64,000 nucleotides of DNA, taken from positions 1 to 64,000 of the forward strand of contig JAEVEX010000016.1 of assembly GCA_016842085.1 (NCBI GenBank), given 5' to 3'. The translations under genes and the position numbers were made by a program. The notes under the pieces were generated by a model. The model worked only from the letters and a program-made list of their open reading frames with translations, had not been told where the DNA came from and did no database searches. Source of the stretch: Candidatus Thermoflexus tengchongensis (GTDB lineage Bacteria > Chloroflexota > Anaerolineae > Thermoflexales > Thermoflexaceae). This document shows positions 1 through 9,500 of the stretch, piece after piece. Numbering within the stretch: the stretch's first letter is position 1; every line of letters starts with the position of its first letter.

Positions 1-2
1 AG

Positions 3-161
3 GATGTGCTTAAGATGCACCGCCTGGCAGAGGATGGGGAAGCACTCAGACGCCGTGTCGATGCTTTCCTGGATCAATTCGCCTCCGGCTCTCAGGAGTT
101 GCTCCGGTATGTGGGACTGTTGGGCGACGGCAAACTGGCCCAGGCAATCCATGGCCCATGA
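3..161 (+). CDS. C-terminal fragment of an unidentified protein
   Basis: An open frame enters from the left edge and stops at TGA 159-161, giving 52 residues (DVLKMHRLAEDGEALRRRV to GKLAQAIHGP). The composition, amphipathic helix-like with balanced charges, is protein-like, and the two other frames on this strand are less so. The family cannot be named from this piece; a transposase tail is possible but not shown. The following 188 bases up to the next gene carry a short inverted repeat (ATTACC 161-166, GGTAAT 191-196) and no recognisable gene. Confidence 0.45.
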   Translation, partial: DVLKMHRLAEDGEALRRRVDAFLDQFASGSQELLRYVGLLGDGKLAQAIHGP

Positions 162-349
162 TTACCGAACTTGATCGTCAAAACTCATAAGGGTAATGCC
201 ATGGAGCCGTAATGTCAAACCGTTGTCTAACTCCTGCGTTGTTCCCGGAGACCGACCATTGAAGGACCTGGAGGGCGGGCAGCGAAGCCCAGAAGCCCCC
301 AGAGGAAGGCCAGCTGTGTAACTCTTACCGATTTGCGAGGGAGGCTTTT

Positions 350-1117
350 TCACCCCTCGACGGGGTTCCTCAGCACCCCGATGCCCTGGATCTCCACCTC
401 CACCCAGTCCCCGGGGCGGAGCGGCCCGACTCCGGCCGGGGTTCCGGTCAGGATCACATCGCCCGGCTCCAGCGTCATCACCGATGAGATGTAAGCGATC
501 AGCGTGGGGATCGGGAACACCATCTCCCGCGTGTTCCCGTGCTGGCGGATCTCCCCATTCACCCGGCAGATGATCTCCGCGCTGCTGATCTCCTCCGGGG
601 AAAGATGGGTGACGATCCAGGGTCCCAGGGGGCAGAACGTATCGAAGCCCTTGCTCCGGGTCCACTGGCCGTCCCGTCGCTGCAGATCCCGGGCGGTCAC
701 ATCGTTCCCGCATGTCACACCCAGCACGTAGGTCCATGCCTCATGTTCCGGGATATCTTTCCCCCGACGTCCGATCACAACGGCCAGCTCCGCTTCGTGC
801 TCTACCTGCCGGGATTGCGGTGGAATCCGGATCGGGCTCCCCGGTCCGATCACCGCGCTGGGGGGTTTGAGGAAGATGAGAGGCTCCGGCGGGACCTCCG
901 CTTCCTGCTCACGGGCGTGCTCCGCGTAATTCCGGCCTACCGCGATAATCTTGGAGGGGACGCATGGGGCGAGCCAGGTCAGTGCGGCCATGGGGCCCAG
1001 GGGATCCCCTTGCGAAAACTCCCCGCGGAACGGATCACCGGAAAGCGCATACAGCTGATCCTCCTCAATGATCACAAATTGAGGGCCCTTTTCCGTCAGG
1101 ATCCGCCCAATGCGCAT
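350..1117 (-). CDS. Fumarylacetoacetate hydrolase family protein
   Basis: A 255-residue protein of the FAH superfamily (2-hydroxyhepta-2,4-diene-1,7-dioate isomerase / 5-oxopent-3-ene decarboxylase / acylpyruvase type). These are metal-dependent C-C bond hydrolases or isomerases acting on 2-oxo acids. A short N-terminal region (about 1-55) precedes the catalytic beta-roll from IIAVGRNYAEHA. Metal ligands are visible as the Glu pair in VEHEAELAVVIG (E106, E108) and Asp in CGNDVTARDLQ (D139). The RSKGFDTFCPLGPW and LTGTPAGVGPLRPGD signatures are also present. Length matches the single-domain members. It stands alone between an unidentified fragment and a large regulator, so the substrate cannot be inferred from neighbours. 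Oxaloacetate decarboxylase or acylpyruvase activity is equally compatible. Confidence 0.9.
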   Translation of the reverse strand: MRIGRILTEKGPQFVIIEEDQLYALSGDPFRGEFSQGDPLGPMAALTWLAPCVPSKIIAVGRNYAEHAREQEAEVPPEPLIFLKPPSAVIGPGSPIRIPPQSRQVEHEAELAVVIGRRGKDIPEHEAWTYVLGVTCGNDVTARDLQRRDGQWTRSKGFDTFCPLGPWIVTHLSPEEISSAEIICRVNGEIRQHGNTREMVFPIPTLIAYISSVMTLEPGDVILTGTPAGVGPLRPGDWVEVEIQGIGVLRNPVEG

Positions 1118-1482
1118 CGCTGGCCTCCTGTTTGAGATGAATGAGGAACGCCTTCCCCCTTATCCCCACCGCTCCCCCTTTCTTTCCCGCTCGCCATTCG
1201 ACGACGGGAGCGAGGAGAGGGTAAGATCAGATAGGGGGAGTGGGACCGGCGGCTTTGCCGTCCTTCAGACCCTTTCAGAACTCCAAGTTCGAACAGCACA
1301 TATTTTAGCAAAGCGCGGATCCACCCAGGATGATTGCAAAGCCCCTGGGGTTGGAGAGGGATCATCCGTCCTTGTTCTTCCTGGGGTCCCCTGGGGGGTG
1401 AGCTGGAGATACGTTCCGGATGGGTAAGCGCGCCGAAAATGTGCCTGCCCTGCTTCTCCAGAACGGAGAGGAGAGTTTTCAC
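1118..1482. other. Intergenic region, no gene seen
   Basis: About 365 bases between the divergently arranged FAH gene and the BTAD regulator. It should hold promoters for both directions, but no convincing -35/-10 pair was found. A weak GC-rich stem (GGCGGC near 1250 with GCCG near 1257) is the only structure noted. Confidence 0.4.
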
Positions 1483-4400
1483 ATGCTGCGCGTGCGGATG
1501 TTTGGCCGTTTTGAGGTATGGCGGGGGGAGGTCCCCATCCCAGAATCGGCGTGGTTCACCCGCCGTGCAAAGCAGCTCCTCAAGATCCTGCTGCTGGCCC
1601 GGGGGAAACCGGTGCCTTCGGACCAGCTGCTGGACTGGCTCTGGCCCCATTCCGATCCCCAGCGGGCCGCGATCACGCTGCGCAGCACCGTCCACGCCCT
1701 GCGCCGCGCGCTGGAACCGGATCGCCCGCCTCGGGCTTCGCAGTATATCCTCTCCCAGCCGCCCGGTTATGCCGTGGCCCGGGATGCCCCGCTCTGGGTG
1801 GATGTCTGGGCTTTCGAAGATCTCCTGGAGGCCGCGGGGCGTGCGACCACGCCTGAGGAACGGCGTGCCCGCCTGATGGAGGCTCTCTCCCTGTATCGGG
1901 ATGATCTGCTCATCGAGGATCCTTATGCGGAGTGGGCGTTGGCCGAGCGGGAGCGGTTGCGCGAGCGATATGTGGAAGCGGCCCTGGATCTGGCGGAGCT
2001 CCTGGCGGCGGCGGGCGCGCCGGAGAAGGCGATCCCGCTCTGTCGTCGGGTGCTCACACTGGATGAATTCCGGGAGCCGGCTTATCGTGCCCTGATGCGT
2101 TATCAGATCGCAGTTGGGGATGTGGCCGGGGCGTTAAGCACCTATGAGCGCTGTCGGCAGGTGATGATGGAGGCTTTCGGTGTGGAACCCTCCCCTTCCA
2201 CCCGCGCCCTCTATGAAGCGCTCCTTCGCGGGGAGCTCCCATCGGCCCGTCCCACCCGGTTTTTGCAACCGGTGCGGGATCTTCCCCCGGTGGAAGGGAT
2301 AATGGGGGAAGTCTTTGTTGGGCGGGAGGCAGAACTGGAGCGCTTGCGGGAGGTCTTCGCCGGGCTTTCCAGGGGACAGGGTGGTGTGGGGGTGCTGATC
2401 GGGGAGCCGGGGGCGGGCAAAACCCGCCTGGCGGTGGAGGCGATCCGTCGTTTCGCCCATGACGCGGATGTCCTTTATATCCGCGGCCTGTTCATCGAGC
2501 GCACCCTCCCCTTTTCATGTCTGGCGGAAGGCTTGCGGCGATTGCTGGGTCAGCTTTCGACGGAGCGACGGGGTGAGCTGCCGCTTTTTGCCCTCGCCCA
2601 GGTCGCTCAGCTGATCCCCTCTCTGCACCTTCTTTATCCGAACCTGCCGGCTATCCCGGAGACCACGCCGGAGGAGAACCGGCATCGTCTGATCGATGGC
2701 TTTTCCAACCTGATCATTGCCCTGGCGGATCAGCATCCGCTGGTGATGTTTGTGGATGATCTGCACTGGGCCGATGAGGCCACCCTGACCGTGGTGGGTC
2801 GTCTGGCCCGGCGCGCTTCGCGCCATCCCCTGGTGCTGCTGCTGGCCCACACTCCCGAGGAGGAGCCGGAGGGGCGTGAGGTCAGCCATCTGCTGGAAAT
2901 GCTGCGGCGGGAGGGGATCGGCTGCTGGATCCGGGTGGGGCGTCTTTCCCTTGAGGCCCTCACTTCCTGGCTGGCCCGATTGAGTGGGGAACCCTTTGAG
3001 GGCCTGAGGGATCTCGCCCGGCGTTTGCACAGTCTGACGGAGGGGAACGCTCTGTTCACAGCGGAGCTCCTGCGCGCGGCGCTGGCGGCCGGAGGATCGT
3101 TCCGGCGCGAGACGCTGGAGCGCTATCTGGACGGACCGGCGGCGATCTCTTCCCTGCGCGCCCTGATCGCCGATCGGGTGGCCCGCCTGTCCGAGGGCGC
3201 GCGAGAGATCCTGGAGATCGCGGCGGTGATCGGTCGGGCTTTCCCGGTTCGATGGCTGGAGCTGATCGGGCCGCCGGATCCGGAGCCCGATCTCCGGATC
3301 CTGCTGGAGCGCCATTTCCTCCGGGAGGACGCGGAAGAGCGCCTTTCCTTCGTGCATGAGGTAGTCCGCCGGGTGATCTATGAAGCGATCCCTCCGGTGG
3401 TGCGGCGACGCCAGCATCAACGTCTGGCGGAAGCCCTGGCCACCCTGTATGGCCTCCATCCGGGCCCTTACAGCGCGGAGATCGCCTATCACTTCCAGCG
3501 CGCGGGCCGTGGGGCTCTTCCGTCGATGGTACGTTATGCGGTGGAAGCAGGGGATCATGCCCGGCGGGCATATGGATTCCGGCAGGCAGTGCGCCATTAC
3601 GATGAGGCCCTGTCTGTTGCGGCTCAAAGCCCGGGCGATAGGGGGATGGCGGAATGGATCCGACGAGCCTATCTGGGCCGTGGGATGGCGCTGGAGGCGC
3701 TGGGGGATTGGGAAGGTATTGTGGAGACGTATACCCGATTCCGGGAATGGGCGGAGGCGCATGGAGATCGCGTTCACGCGCTGAACGCGGCCCGCCGGCT
3801 GATGACCACCCTGGCGATGCTGGGCCGGCTGGAGGAGGTGGGAGAGCTGGCCGGGGAGATCCGGGCGCAGTTCGCTTCGGAACTGAGCCTGGCGGAGGCG
3901 GATTTGCTGGATCGCCTGGAGCTGGTCTTCGGGGAGGAATCCCCTCTCCTCCCTTCCGGGGAGGGGCTCTTTCAGCCGGCTCCCCCTCTCTGGGGTCGGC
4001 CCTGGGTGGATCTGGCGGAAGCCCTGGCGCCGGAGCAGGCGCCGTTGTTGCTGAACTTCTATGGCTGGATCCTCACGCTGCAGGGGATGTCGGAGCCTGC
4101 GGAAGCCTGCCTGCATCAGGCGCTGACCATCGCGGAAGCGACCGCGCAATGGCCTCACGTGGTGATGAGCTGCAATCTGATGGCGTATTTGCAGGACCTG
4201 CGGGGGGAGTTCGCGGACGCCCAGGCCTGGCTGAACAAAGGGCTGCAGCTGGCCCGGCGGGTTCCGGAGATGGACTGGAGCACCATCTGGGGGCGGATCT
4301 TCCAGGGGTATCTGGCCCTGCGGGCCCGCCAGCTGGAGGAGGCTCAGGCCCAGTTCCGAAGCGTGGTGACGCTGTTAAAAAACCAGTCTGCCCTGCGCGC

Positions 4401-4938
4401 ACACCGTTTGAGCGCTCAGATCGGCCTGGGCATGGTCTTCCTGGCGCGAGGGGATCTCGAGCGGGCGACGGCGCTGCTGGATGAGGCGCTGGCCCAGGGG
4501 CGGGCTGTCGATGCCGTAGCCCGCAGCGTGGGGTTGATCGGGGAGGCCCGTCTGGCCCGTCTGCGAGGGCACTGGCCGGAGGCCCGTGCGCTGCTCGAGC
4601 AGGCGCTTCGATACACGGGTCGCCGGGGGCTGGTGGTGGAGTTCGTGCACGCGGCGGTGGAAGCGGGGCGCTGGGCCCGGGCGGTGGGCCGTCCGGAGGA
4701 AGCGCGCCCCGTTCTGGAGGAGGCCAGCCGATGGGCGGATGCAGCGGGCTTCCGGCCCGCGGCGCTGATGGCCCGGATCGCCCTGGGGAAGGTGCTTCGC
4801 GCTGCGGGAGCGGTGGAGGCTCTGGAAACCGTGCGGGCGGAGGCCCGGCGCCTCTGGCAAACCCTGGCCGCTCATCTTCCGGGCGGGGAGCCGATGGAGC
4901 GCTATCTGGTTCCACGGGAAGTGGTGGAAACCCTGTAG
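1483..4938 (+). CDS. BTAD/SARP-type transcriptional regulator with AAA ATPase and TPR repeats
   Basis: A giant signalling regulator of about 1151 residues, AfsR/SARP-like. Order: winged-helix DNA-binding segment (MLRVRMFGRFEVWRGEVPI onward), bacterial transcriptional activation domain (about 100-255), STAND/AAA ATPase core with Walker A GEPGAGKT (about 307) and Walker B LVMFVDDLHWAD (about 425), then a long helical TPR-like half. The chosen ATG at 1483 has a GGAGAGGAG ribosome site about 8 nt upstream. An in-frame ATG at 1420 would add 21 residues with a weaker site. Such proteins usually activate neighbouring genes after ligand or ATP binding. No obvious target is adjacent; the next genes run convergently. 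The family call is firm, the regulon unknown. Confidence 0.92.
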   Translation: MLRVRMFGRFEVWRGEVPIPESAWFTRRAKQLLKILLLARGKPVPSDQLLDWLWPHSDPQRAAITLRSTVHALRRALEPDRPPRASQYILSQPPGYAVARDAPLWVDVWAFEDLLEAAGRATTPEERRARLMEALSLYRDDLLIEDPYAEWALAERERLRERYVEAALDLAELLAAAGAPEKAIPLCRRVLTLDEFREPAYRALMRYQIAVGDVAGALSTYERCRQVMMEAFGVEPSPSTRALYEALLRGELPSARPTRFLQPVRDLPPVEGIMGEVFVGREAELERLREVFAGLSRGQGGVGVLIGEPGAGKTRLAVEAIRRFAHDADVLYIRGLFIERTLPFSCLAEGLRRLLGQLSTERRGELPLFALAQVAQLIPSLHLLYPNLPAIPETTPEENRHRLIDGFSNLIIALADQHPLVMFVDDLHWADEATLTVVGRLARRASRHPLVLLLAHTPEEEPEGREVSHLLEMLRREGIGCWIRVGRLSLEALTSWLARLSGEPFEGLRDLARRLHSLTEGNALFTAELLRAALAAGGSFRRETLERYLDGPAAISSLRALIADRVARLSEGAREILEIAAVIGRAFPVRWLELIGPPDPEPDLRILLERHFLREDAEERLSFVHEVVRRVIYEAIPPVVRRRQHQRLAEALATLYGLHPGPYSAEIAYHFQRAGRGALPSMVRYAVEAGDHARRAYGFRQAVRHYDEALSVAAQSPGDRGMAEWIRRAYLGRGMALEALGDWEGIVETYTRFREWAEAHGDRVHALNAARRLMTTLAMLGRLEEVGELAGEIRAQFASELSLAEADLLDRLELVFGEESPLLPSGEGLFQPAPPLWGRPWVDLAEALAPEQAPLLLNFYGWILTLQGMSEPAEACLHQALTIAEATAQWPHVVMSCNLMAYLQDLRGEFADAQAWLNKGLQLARRVPEMDWSTIWGRIFQGYLALRARQLEEAQAQFRSVVTLLKNQSALRAHRLSAQIGLGMVFLARGDLERATALLDEALAQGRAVDAVARSVGLIGEARLARLRGHWPEARALLEQALRYTGRRGLVVEFVHAAVEAGRWARAVGRPEEARPVLEEASRWADAAGFRPAALMARIALGKVLRAAGAVEALETVRAEARRLWQTLAAHLPGGEPMERYLVPREVVETL

Positions 4939-4969
4939 TGCTCCATTCGCTTCAGCCATCCATCCGGGA

Positions 4970-5704
4970 TCATAACCATCCTCGCTCCCGGAGGCGCTCG
5001 ATCAGGCGGCGAGCGTAAGTCTCGCCCCCGATCTCCAGCAGGATCATGTCCACAGGCGGCAGCGGGTTCTGCCAGAGCCAGTCCACCCGGATCCAGAACC
5101 CGGGGACAACGCGGGAGCGATAGATCCCCTGGGGATCCGGGGGAACGTACTGAAAACGGCCCTGCTCATCTCGTTGATAGAACTCCACCTGCTGATGGGT
5201 GGGGTCGATGAGCCAGTATTCGGGGATGCCGGCTTCCTGGTATTCATAGAATTTTTCGCCCCGGTCGCGGGGGGCGCTTTCGGGGGAGACGATTTCGACT
5301 ACCAGGTCAGCGGGGCCTTCGAGGTGGGTGGGGTGGAGGCGGTGGAGGTGGTCCCGGGTGAGGAAGAGCAGGTCGGGCTCGCGGCCGGAGCGGGAGAGCT
5401 TCATCTGGAAGGGGGCGGGGAGCACCACCCCCAGGTTATGGGCCTCCACGTAGGCGCTCAGGAGGGCGGTAAGAAAGCGAACGATTTCCTGGTGGGTTCG
5501 GGAGGCGGGGCTGTAGTGGACGATGGTCCCGTCGACCCATTCGGCCCGGTCGTCCTCATCGGCCTGGGCCAGGAACTCCTCGTAGGGGATGTAGGGCGTT
5601 TGGGTGGGCGGGAGCAGGAGGTCCAGGAGCTTCCGCCGCAGTTCTTCGGTGAGGACGCCGGGTTGCTGGAGGAGAGCGAGGATCTCTTCGGGCCGGGTGG
5701 GCAT
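4970..5704 (-). CDS. Uma2 family endonuclease (copy A)
   Basis: A 244-residue Uma2/DUF820 family protein, a PD-(D/E)XK-fold group of restriction-endonuclease-like proteins abundant in Chloroflexota and cyanobacteria. Visible signatures are FLAQADEDDRAEWVDGTIV, GREPDLLFLT (the acidic PD motif), ADLVVEIVSPES (the E-x-V strand) and YWLIDP. The start at 5704 (MPTRPEEILALL) has GGAGGAAG 5 nt upstream; a longer in-frame extension to 5890 is Pro/Arg-rich and would overlap the next gene. It lies 14 nt downstream of copy B, so both are probably one transcript. Its middle part is almost identical in DNA to copy B, while both termini differ. Biological role of the family is unsettled. Confidence 0.88.
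   Translation of the reverse strand: MPTRPEEILALLQQPGVLTEELRRKLLDLLLPPTQTPYIPYEEFLAQADEDDRAEWVDGTIVHYSPASRTHQEIVRFLTALLSAYVEAHNLGVVLPAPFQMKLSRSGREPDLLFLTRDHLHRLHPTHLEGPADLVVEIVSPESAPRDRGEKFYEYQEAGIPEYWLIDPTHQQVEFYQRDEQGRFQYVPPDPQGIYRSRVVPGFWIRVDWLWQNPLPPVDMILLEIGGETYARRLIERLRERGWL
5201..5576. repeat. Direct repeat, copy A, inside Uma2 genes
   Basis: A 376-bp segment matching 5899-6274 at a constant offset of 698 bp without indels. Only two differences were seen by eye (cattca/cattcg in the tattcNtaga stretch, and cctgNtggg). Sequence outside the segment diverges at once on both sides, although both genes continue to encode the same fold. Confidence 0.9.
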
Positions 5705-5718
5705 GGGCTTCCTCCGGT

Positions 5719-6408
5719 TTAAGGGATGAGCTGATTGTATCGGAAGGCCTCCAGGAGGGGGGGTGGCGCCCAGAGCCATTCGATGCGGAGGCGGAGGCCG
5801 GGGAGGGCCTGGCTGTGGTATTCGCCGCTGGACCCTTCGGTGATCAGGCGGTAGCGGCCGGGGGGTTCGAGGCGATAGAACTCGGCCCATTGGGCCTGGG
5901 GGTCGATGAGCCAGTATTCGGGGATGCCGGCTTCCTGGTATTCGTAGAATTTTTCGCCCCGGTCGCGGGGGGCGCTTTCGGGGGAGACGATTTCGACTAC
6001 CAGGTCAGCGGGGCCTTCGAGGTGGGTGGGGTGGAGGCGGTGGAGGTGGTCCCGGGTGAGGAAGAGCAGGTCGGGCTCGCGGCCGGAGCGGGAGAGCTTC
6101 ATCTGGAAGGGGGCGGGGAGCACCACCCCCAGGTTATGGGCCTCCACGTAGGCGCTCAGGAGGGCGGTAAGAAAGCGAACGATTTCCTGATGGGTTCGGG
6201 AGGCGGGGCTGTAGTGGACGATGGTCCCGTCGACCCATTCGGCCCGGTCGTCCTCATCGGCCTGGGCCAGGAACGCTTCATACGAGATCCGTGGAGGGAA
6301 GGGGGATTCCAGCAACAATTCCAGCAGGCGACGGCGGAGTTCCTCCGTTAACACCCCTGGCTCCCGAAGCAACGCCAGCACCTGTTCCGCCCGGGGCTCC
6401 ATTTCCAT
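5719..6408 (-). CDS. Uma2 family endonuclease (copy B)
   Basis: A 229-residue paralogue of the downstream gene, with the same DDRAEWVDGTIV, GREPDLLFLT, VVEIVSPES and EYWLIDP motifs. The ATG at 6408 follows AGGAGG at about 6 nt. The N-terminal helical segment (MEMEPRAEQVLALLREPGVLTEEL) and the last 60 residues are diverged relative to copy A, while the middle 125 residues are essentially identical. That pattern fits gene conversion between old tandem duplicates better than a fresh duplication of the whole gene. Function is as for copy A; specific substrate unknown. Confidence 0.88.
   Translation of the reverse strand: MEMEPRAEQVLALLREPGVLTEELRRRLLELLLESPFPPRISYEAFLAQADEDDRAEWVDGTIVHYSPASRTHQEIVRFLTALLSAYVEAHNLGVVLPAPFQMKLSRSGREPDLLFLTRDHLHRLHPTHLEGPADLVVEIVSPESAPRDRGEKFYEYQEAGIPEYWLIDPQAQWAEFYRLEPPGRYRLITEGSSGEYHSQALPGLRLRIEWLWAPPPLLEAFRYNQLIP
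5899..6274. repeat. Direct repeat, copy B, inside Uma2 genes
   Basis: Partner of 5201-5576 (376 bp, two visible mismatches, same strand). It covers the codons for the conserved nuclease core of copy B. Confidence 0.9.
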
Positions 6409-6520
6409 CCAACCTCCTGGCGATCTCCCTCCTAAATATAGCGCGACTTCTCCTTTTTCCCAAGGGGCTTCACCCTGGTCCTTCTCTGGCTCAAAAGACG
6501 GCCTGCGCCCCCCTCAAATG

Positions 6521-6553
6521 CAGGCGGCGCACCCCAAATGGGTGCGCCGCCTG
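6521..6553 (-). terminator. Stem-loop terminator after the subtilase gene
   Basis: A perfect 13-bp stem, CAGGCGGCGCACC (6521-6533) against GGTGCGCCGCCTG (6541-6553), with a 7-nt loop. It sits 24 nt beyond the protease stop codon on the minus strand. The tract after it is not T-rich, so it may act with Rho or as a 3' stabilising hairpin. Confidence 0.7.
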
Positions 6554-6577
6554 TTCGCAAGGGGAGAAAGGGCCAGA

Positions 6578-9500
6578 TTATGGCCCGGCGTTCTTCAGCA
6601 CCAGTGGCAGGTAGATGGTCGCCGCTGTGGGAACGAAGCGGATGATGACCGGAACCTGCAGGGCGGTGGGGGCTGGGGCCGGGCCGATGAAGAGCAGGCC
6701 GTAGTAAGTGGCCGGCGGGGTGACGGTCTTGGAGAACGACACCTGGAAGGTCACCGGGCTTCCTGCGGCCACCGGCCCGGAGGGCACTCCACTGACGTTC
6801 AGGTCTGTGCCCTGGATCGCGTTAATGGTGATATCGAAGGGCTGGCTTCCGCCCGGCACATTCCAGCCATGGACTGTGATCCAGTAGCGGCCGTCTGGCG
6901 GCAGGGTCAGGCGGACCTTCTCAAACGCTGTAGGTGTGGTGGAAGAAGCCACCAGAGCATCCTGGGTGCCGCACTCGAAAGTGCCGTCCCCATCGTCCTT
7001 GTAGACATACAGATCGATGTCGAGCCCGGCTACTCCGCTGGCCGTGGTCACCTCCAGCAGCCCGCCGGTGCTGATGGTCTGCGAGATGACCCAGCTGGCG
7101 GTGCATGGGTTGTTTGGATCATCCTGAACGGCTGTCTGGTTGAGGAGCACGGTGGGCTGGCTCAGGCCGAAGGCCAGGACCTGGATGCCCTCAGAGATAG
7201 TGCGGGTGGTGGAGAAGGCCTGGGTCCAGCTCCCGAAGTTGACCGGCGTGGTGATCACCACCGGGAACGGAAGCGCCTGGACCGCATAGGCGGCTCCGAC
7301 GAGCGGCTCGCCGAACTGGGCCCCGGCATAGAGGACGTTGTGCAGCGCCAGGAAGCCCAGGCCGTCCCGGATCTCACCGGCCACGATCTCCCGCGGGCCG
7401 CCGGTGGCGGTATTGAAGATGAAGCGGCCGCTGCCGATGTAGGTGTCATTGCTCCCGCCCACCAGCTCCACGCTCTGCGGGCCGAAGAAAGTGGGATCCA
7501 GGGTGGAGTAGAAGTCCGTGGCGCGGCCGAAGATCCAGGTGTCCACATCGGTGGGGGTTGTGACCCAGCGGGTATCCACGATCATCGCCTTGCCAGGAGC
7601 AGCGGTCCCATCGGGGATGTCGAAGTAGTAGAGCTTCCAGTCCCCGGCCTCGTAGCGCCAGGCCCAGTCGAAGCCACCGAAGAGGTGGCCGTTGTCGTAA
7701 GGCTGGTTGCCGATGGGCTCGGTCAGGGAAGCCGACCCGAAATCGAAGGTGGGCCCGCTGGCCGCCACGTGCACCACCACCGGGATCACATGCTTATGCG
7801 GGCCGTGGCTCACCTCAATCGCCCCTTCGTAGACGCCCGGCCGCGCGGTCGCAGGCACGGCCATTGTGGCGTTGAAGGTGGCGGTGCCGCCCGCCGGCAG
7901 GCTCACACTGGCGGCCGAGAGGCTCAGCCAGCCCCAGTCCGCCTTCTTGTAGAAGGTGATGCGGACCTGCATGGTGACCGGGTCGCTGCCGGCGCGGCGC
8001 TGGACGCCGAAGAAGACGCCGTCGTGGCGGCGGGAGAGGCTATCCCGGCCTACGCTGGCCTCCAGGTAGGTGCCGCTGGGGTAACCGTAGGTGAAGCGGT
8101 TGTATTCGTAGATCCCGCCGACAATGTCAATCTCCCCCGCATCCACCCGGCCGTTGCCGTTGGTGTCGGTCCACAGGTTCCCGTCCCCGTTCAGGTCGGT
8201 CCAGTCGTAGAAGAGGACGCGCCAGCGGTTGTCGTAGGCATAGTTTCCATCTGTATCAAACACGCTGTATGGAAAGACCACCTGCGCCCGCACCAGGTCG
8301 GGGTCGTAGGCATCGATCAGCGGCGTGATGTCCGTCACCCAGGTGGGGCGGGTGAAGGGCGGCGGGCTGAAGGAGGGGAAGGAGAGGGTGAAGGTGACCT
8401 CAGCGACCTTCTGTAGCGTGACATCCCGCAGGCTCACCGAGAAGGGCACGCCGGTGGGGTTGTGGATGGTAAAGGTCTTCACGGCGGATTGGCCGGGCAG
8501 CATAATTGCCGGGAAGGAGGGATATTCCACGCCCCGATAGCTGCCCGGGTTCCACTGGGCCGGCTCCACCCAGTAGCCGTAGTTCATCCCGGCAGCGATG
8601 TCAGTGCCCCGATTGGCGTCCACATTGCCCGAACCCTGGGTGAGGACATCGTAGCCCAGATCGTGGGCGGCGTTGAGGAAGATCGCCTTCGCCTCCTGCC
8701 ATGTGGGCCAGCGGCCGTGCTTGGCCCGGAAGGCGTGGTAGACCAGGGCCAGGTTGCCCGCGGCGACGGGGGTGGCCATGGAGGTCCCGCCGAAGAGGTC
8801 ATAGGCGGCCTGGCCATTGCCGAAGTAGATGTTCAGGGGGTTCGCCCCGGTGCCCCAGGCGCCCACCGCCACCACATCCGGCGCGACATCGCCCAGGGTG
8901 CCCGGTCCGCGGTTGGACCAGGGCTGCACGTCGCCCCATGTGAACTGATCAGGGGGCACGAACTCGAAGTAAATCGTCGTGCCGTAAGAGGTGCTGGCAC
9001 CCACATCGATGATGGAACCGCCATCGGGTTCGGTGACGGTGCCGTAGCCGTGGCCGCCGTTGCCTGTGGCCACCAGGAAGACGGCGTTGGGGGCGAAATA
9101 GTTGTTCAGCCAGTGGGCGAAACGGGAAGTGGCGTCCCAGCCGTCATTGATGGTGGGGCTGGCGCCCCAGGAGTTGCTGATGATCTGAGCCTCATCGCCG
9201 CTGTTGGGGACGCCATCGAAGCCCAGGGCGGCCAGGGCCCAGGAGTCGAAGGGCAGGTTGAAGCCGTTCTGGAAGGCAGCCACTTTGGCCTGCGGCGCCA
9301 TGCCAGCCATCACCGGCCCGCCGGCTCCGCCGACGTTCGCGGCCCCGGCAAAGAGCGGGTTGATGGGCCCCACCCATTCGGGGTCGGTGATCACCCCCTG
9401 GGCGGCGATGTCGCTGGCGCAGTTGGTGCCGTGGCTGTCCTCATCGCCCACAAAGGAAATGAGGCGCCCGGCCTGGGGTATCGCCACACCTGGATACAGG

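Noticed and set aside
2515-4158. Long open frame of 547 codons on the minus strand
   Set aside because: It is antisense to the BTAD-AAA-TPR regulator, whose Walker motifs and TPR composition are unmistakable; the antisense frame is Arg/Gln/Pro-rich noise.
5705-5890. N-terminal extension of the first Uma2 gene
   Set aside because: The extra 62 residues are Pro/Arg-rich, overlap the other Uma2 gene and lack a ribosome site, while ATG 5704 has GGAGGAAG.
6221-8416. Long open frame of 731 codons on the plus strand
   Set aside because: It lies antisense to the subtilase gene and has the His/Gly/Arg/Val-rich composition of a GC-rich shadow frame, with no recognisable domain.
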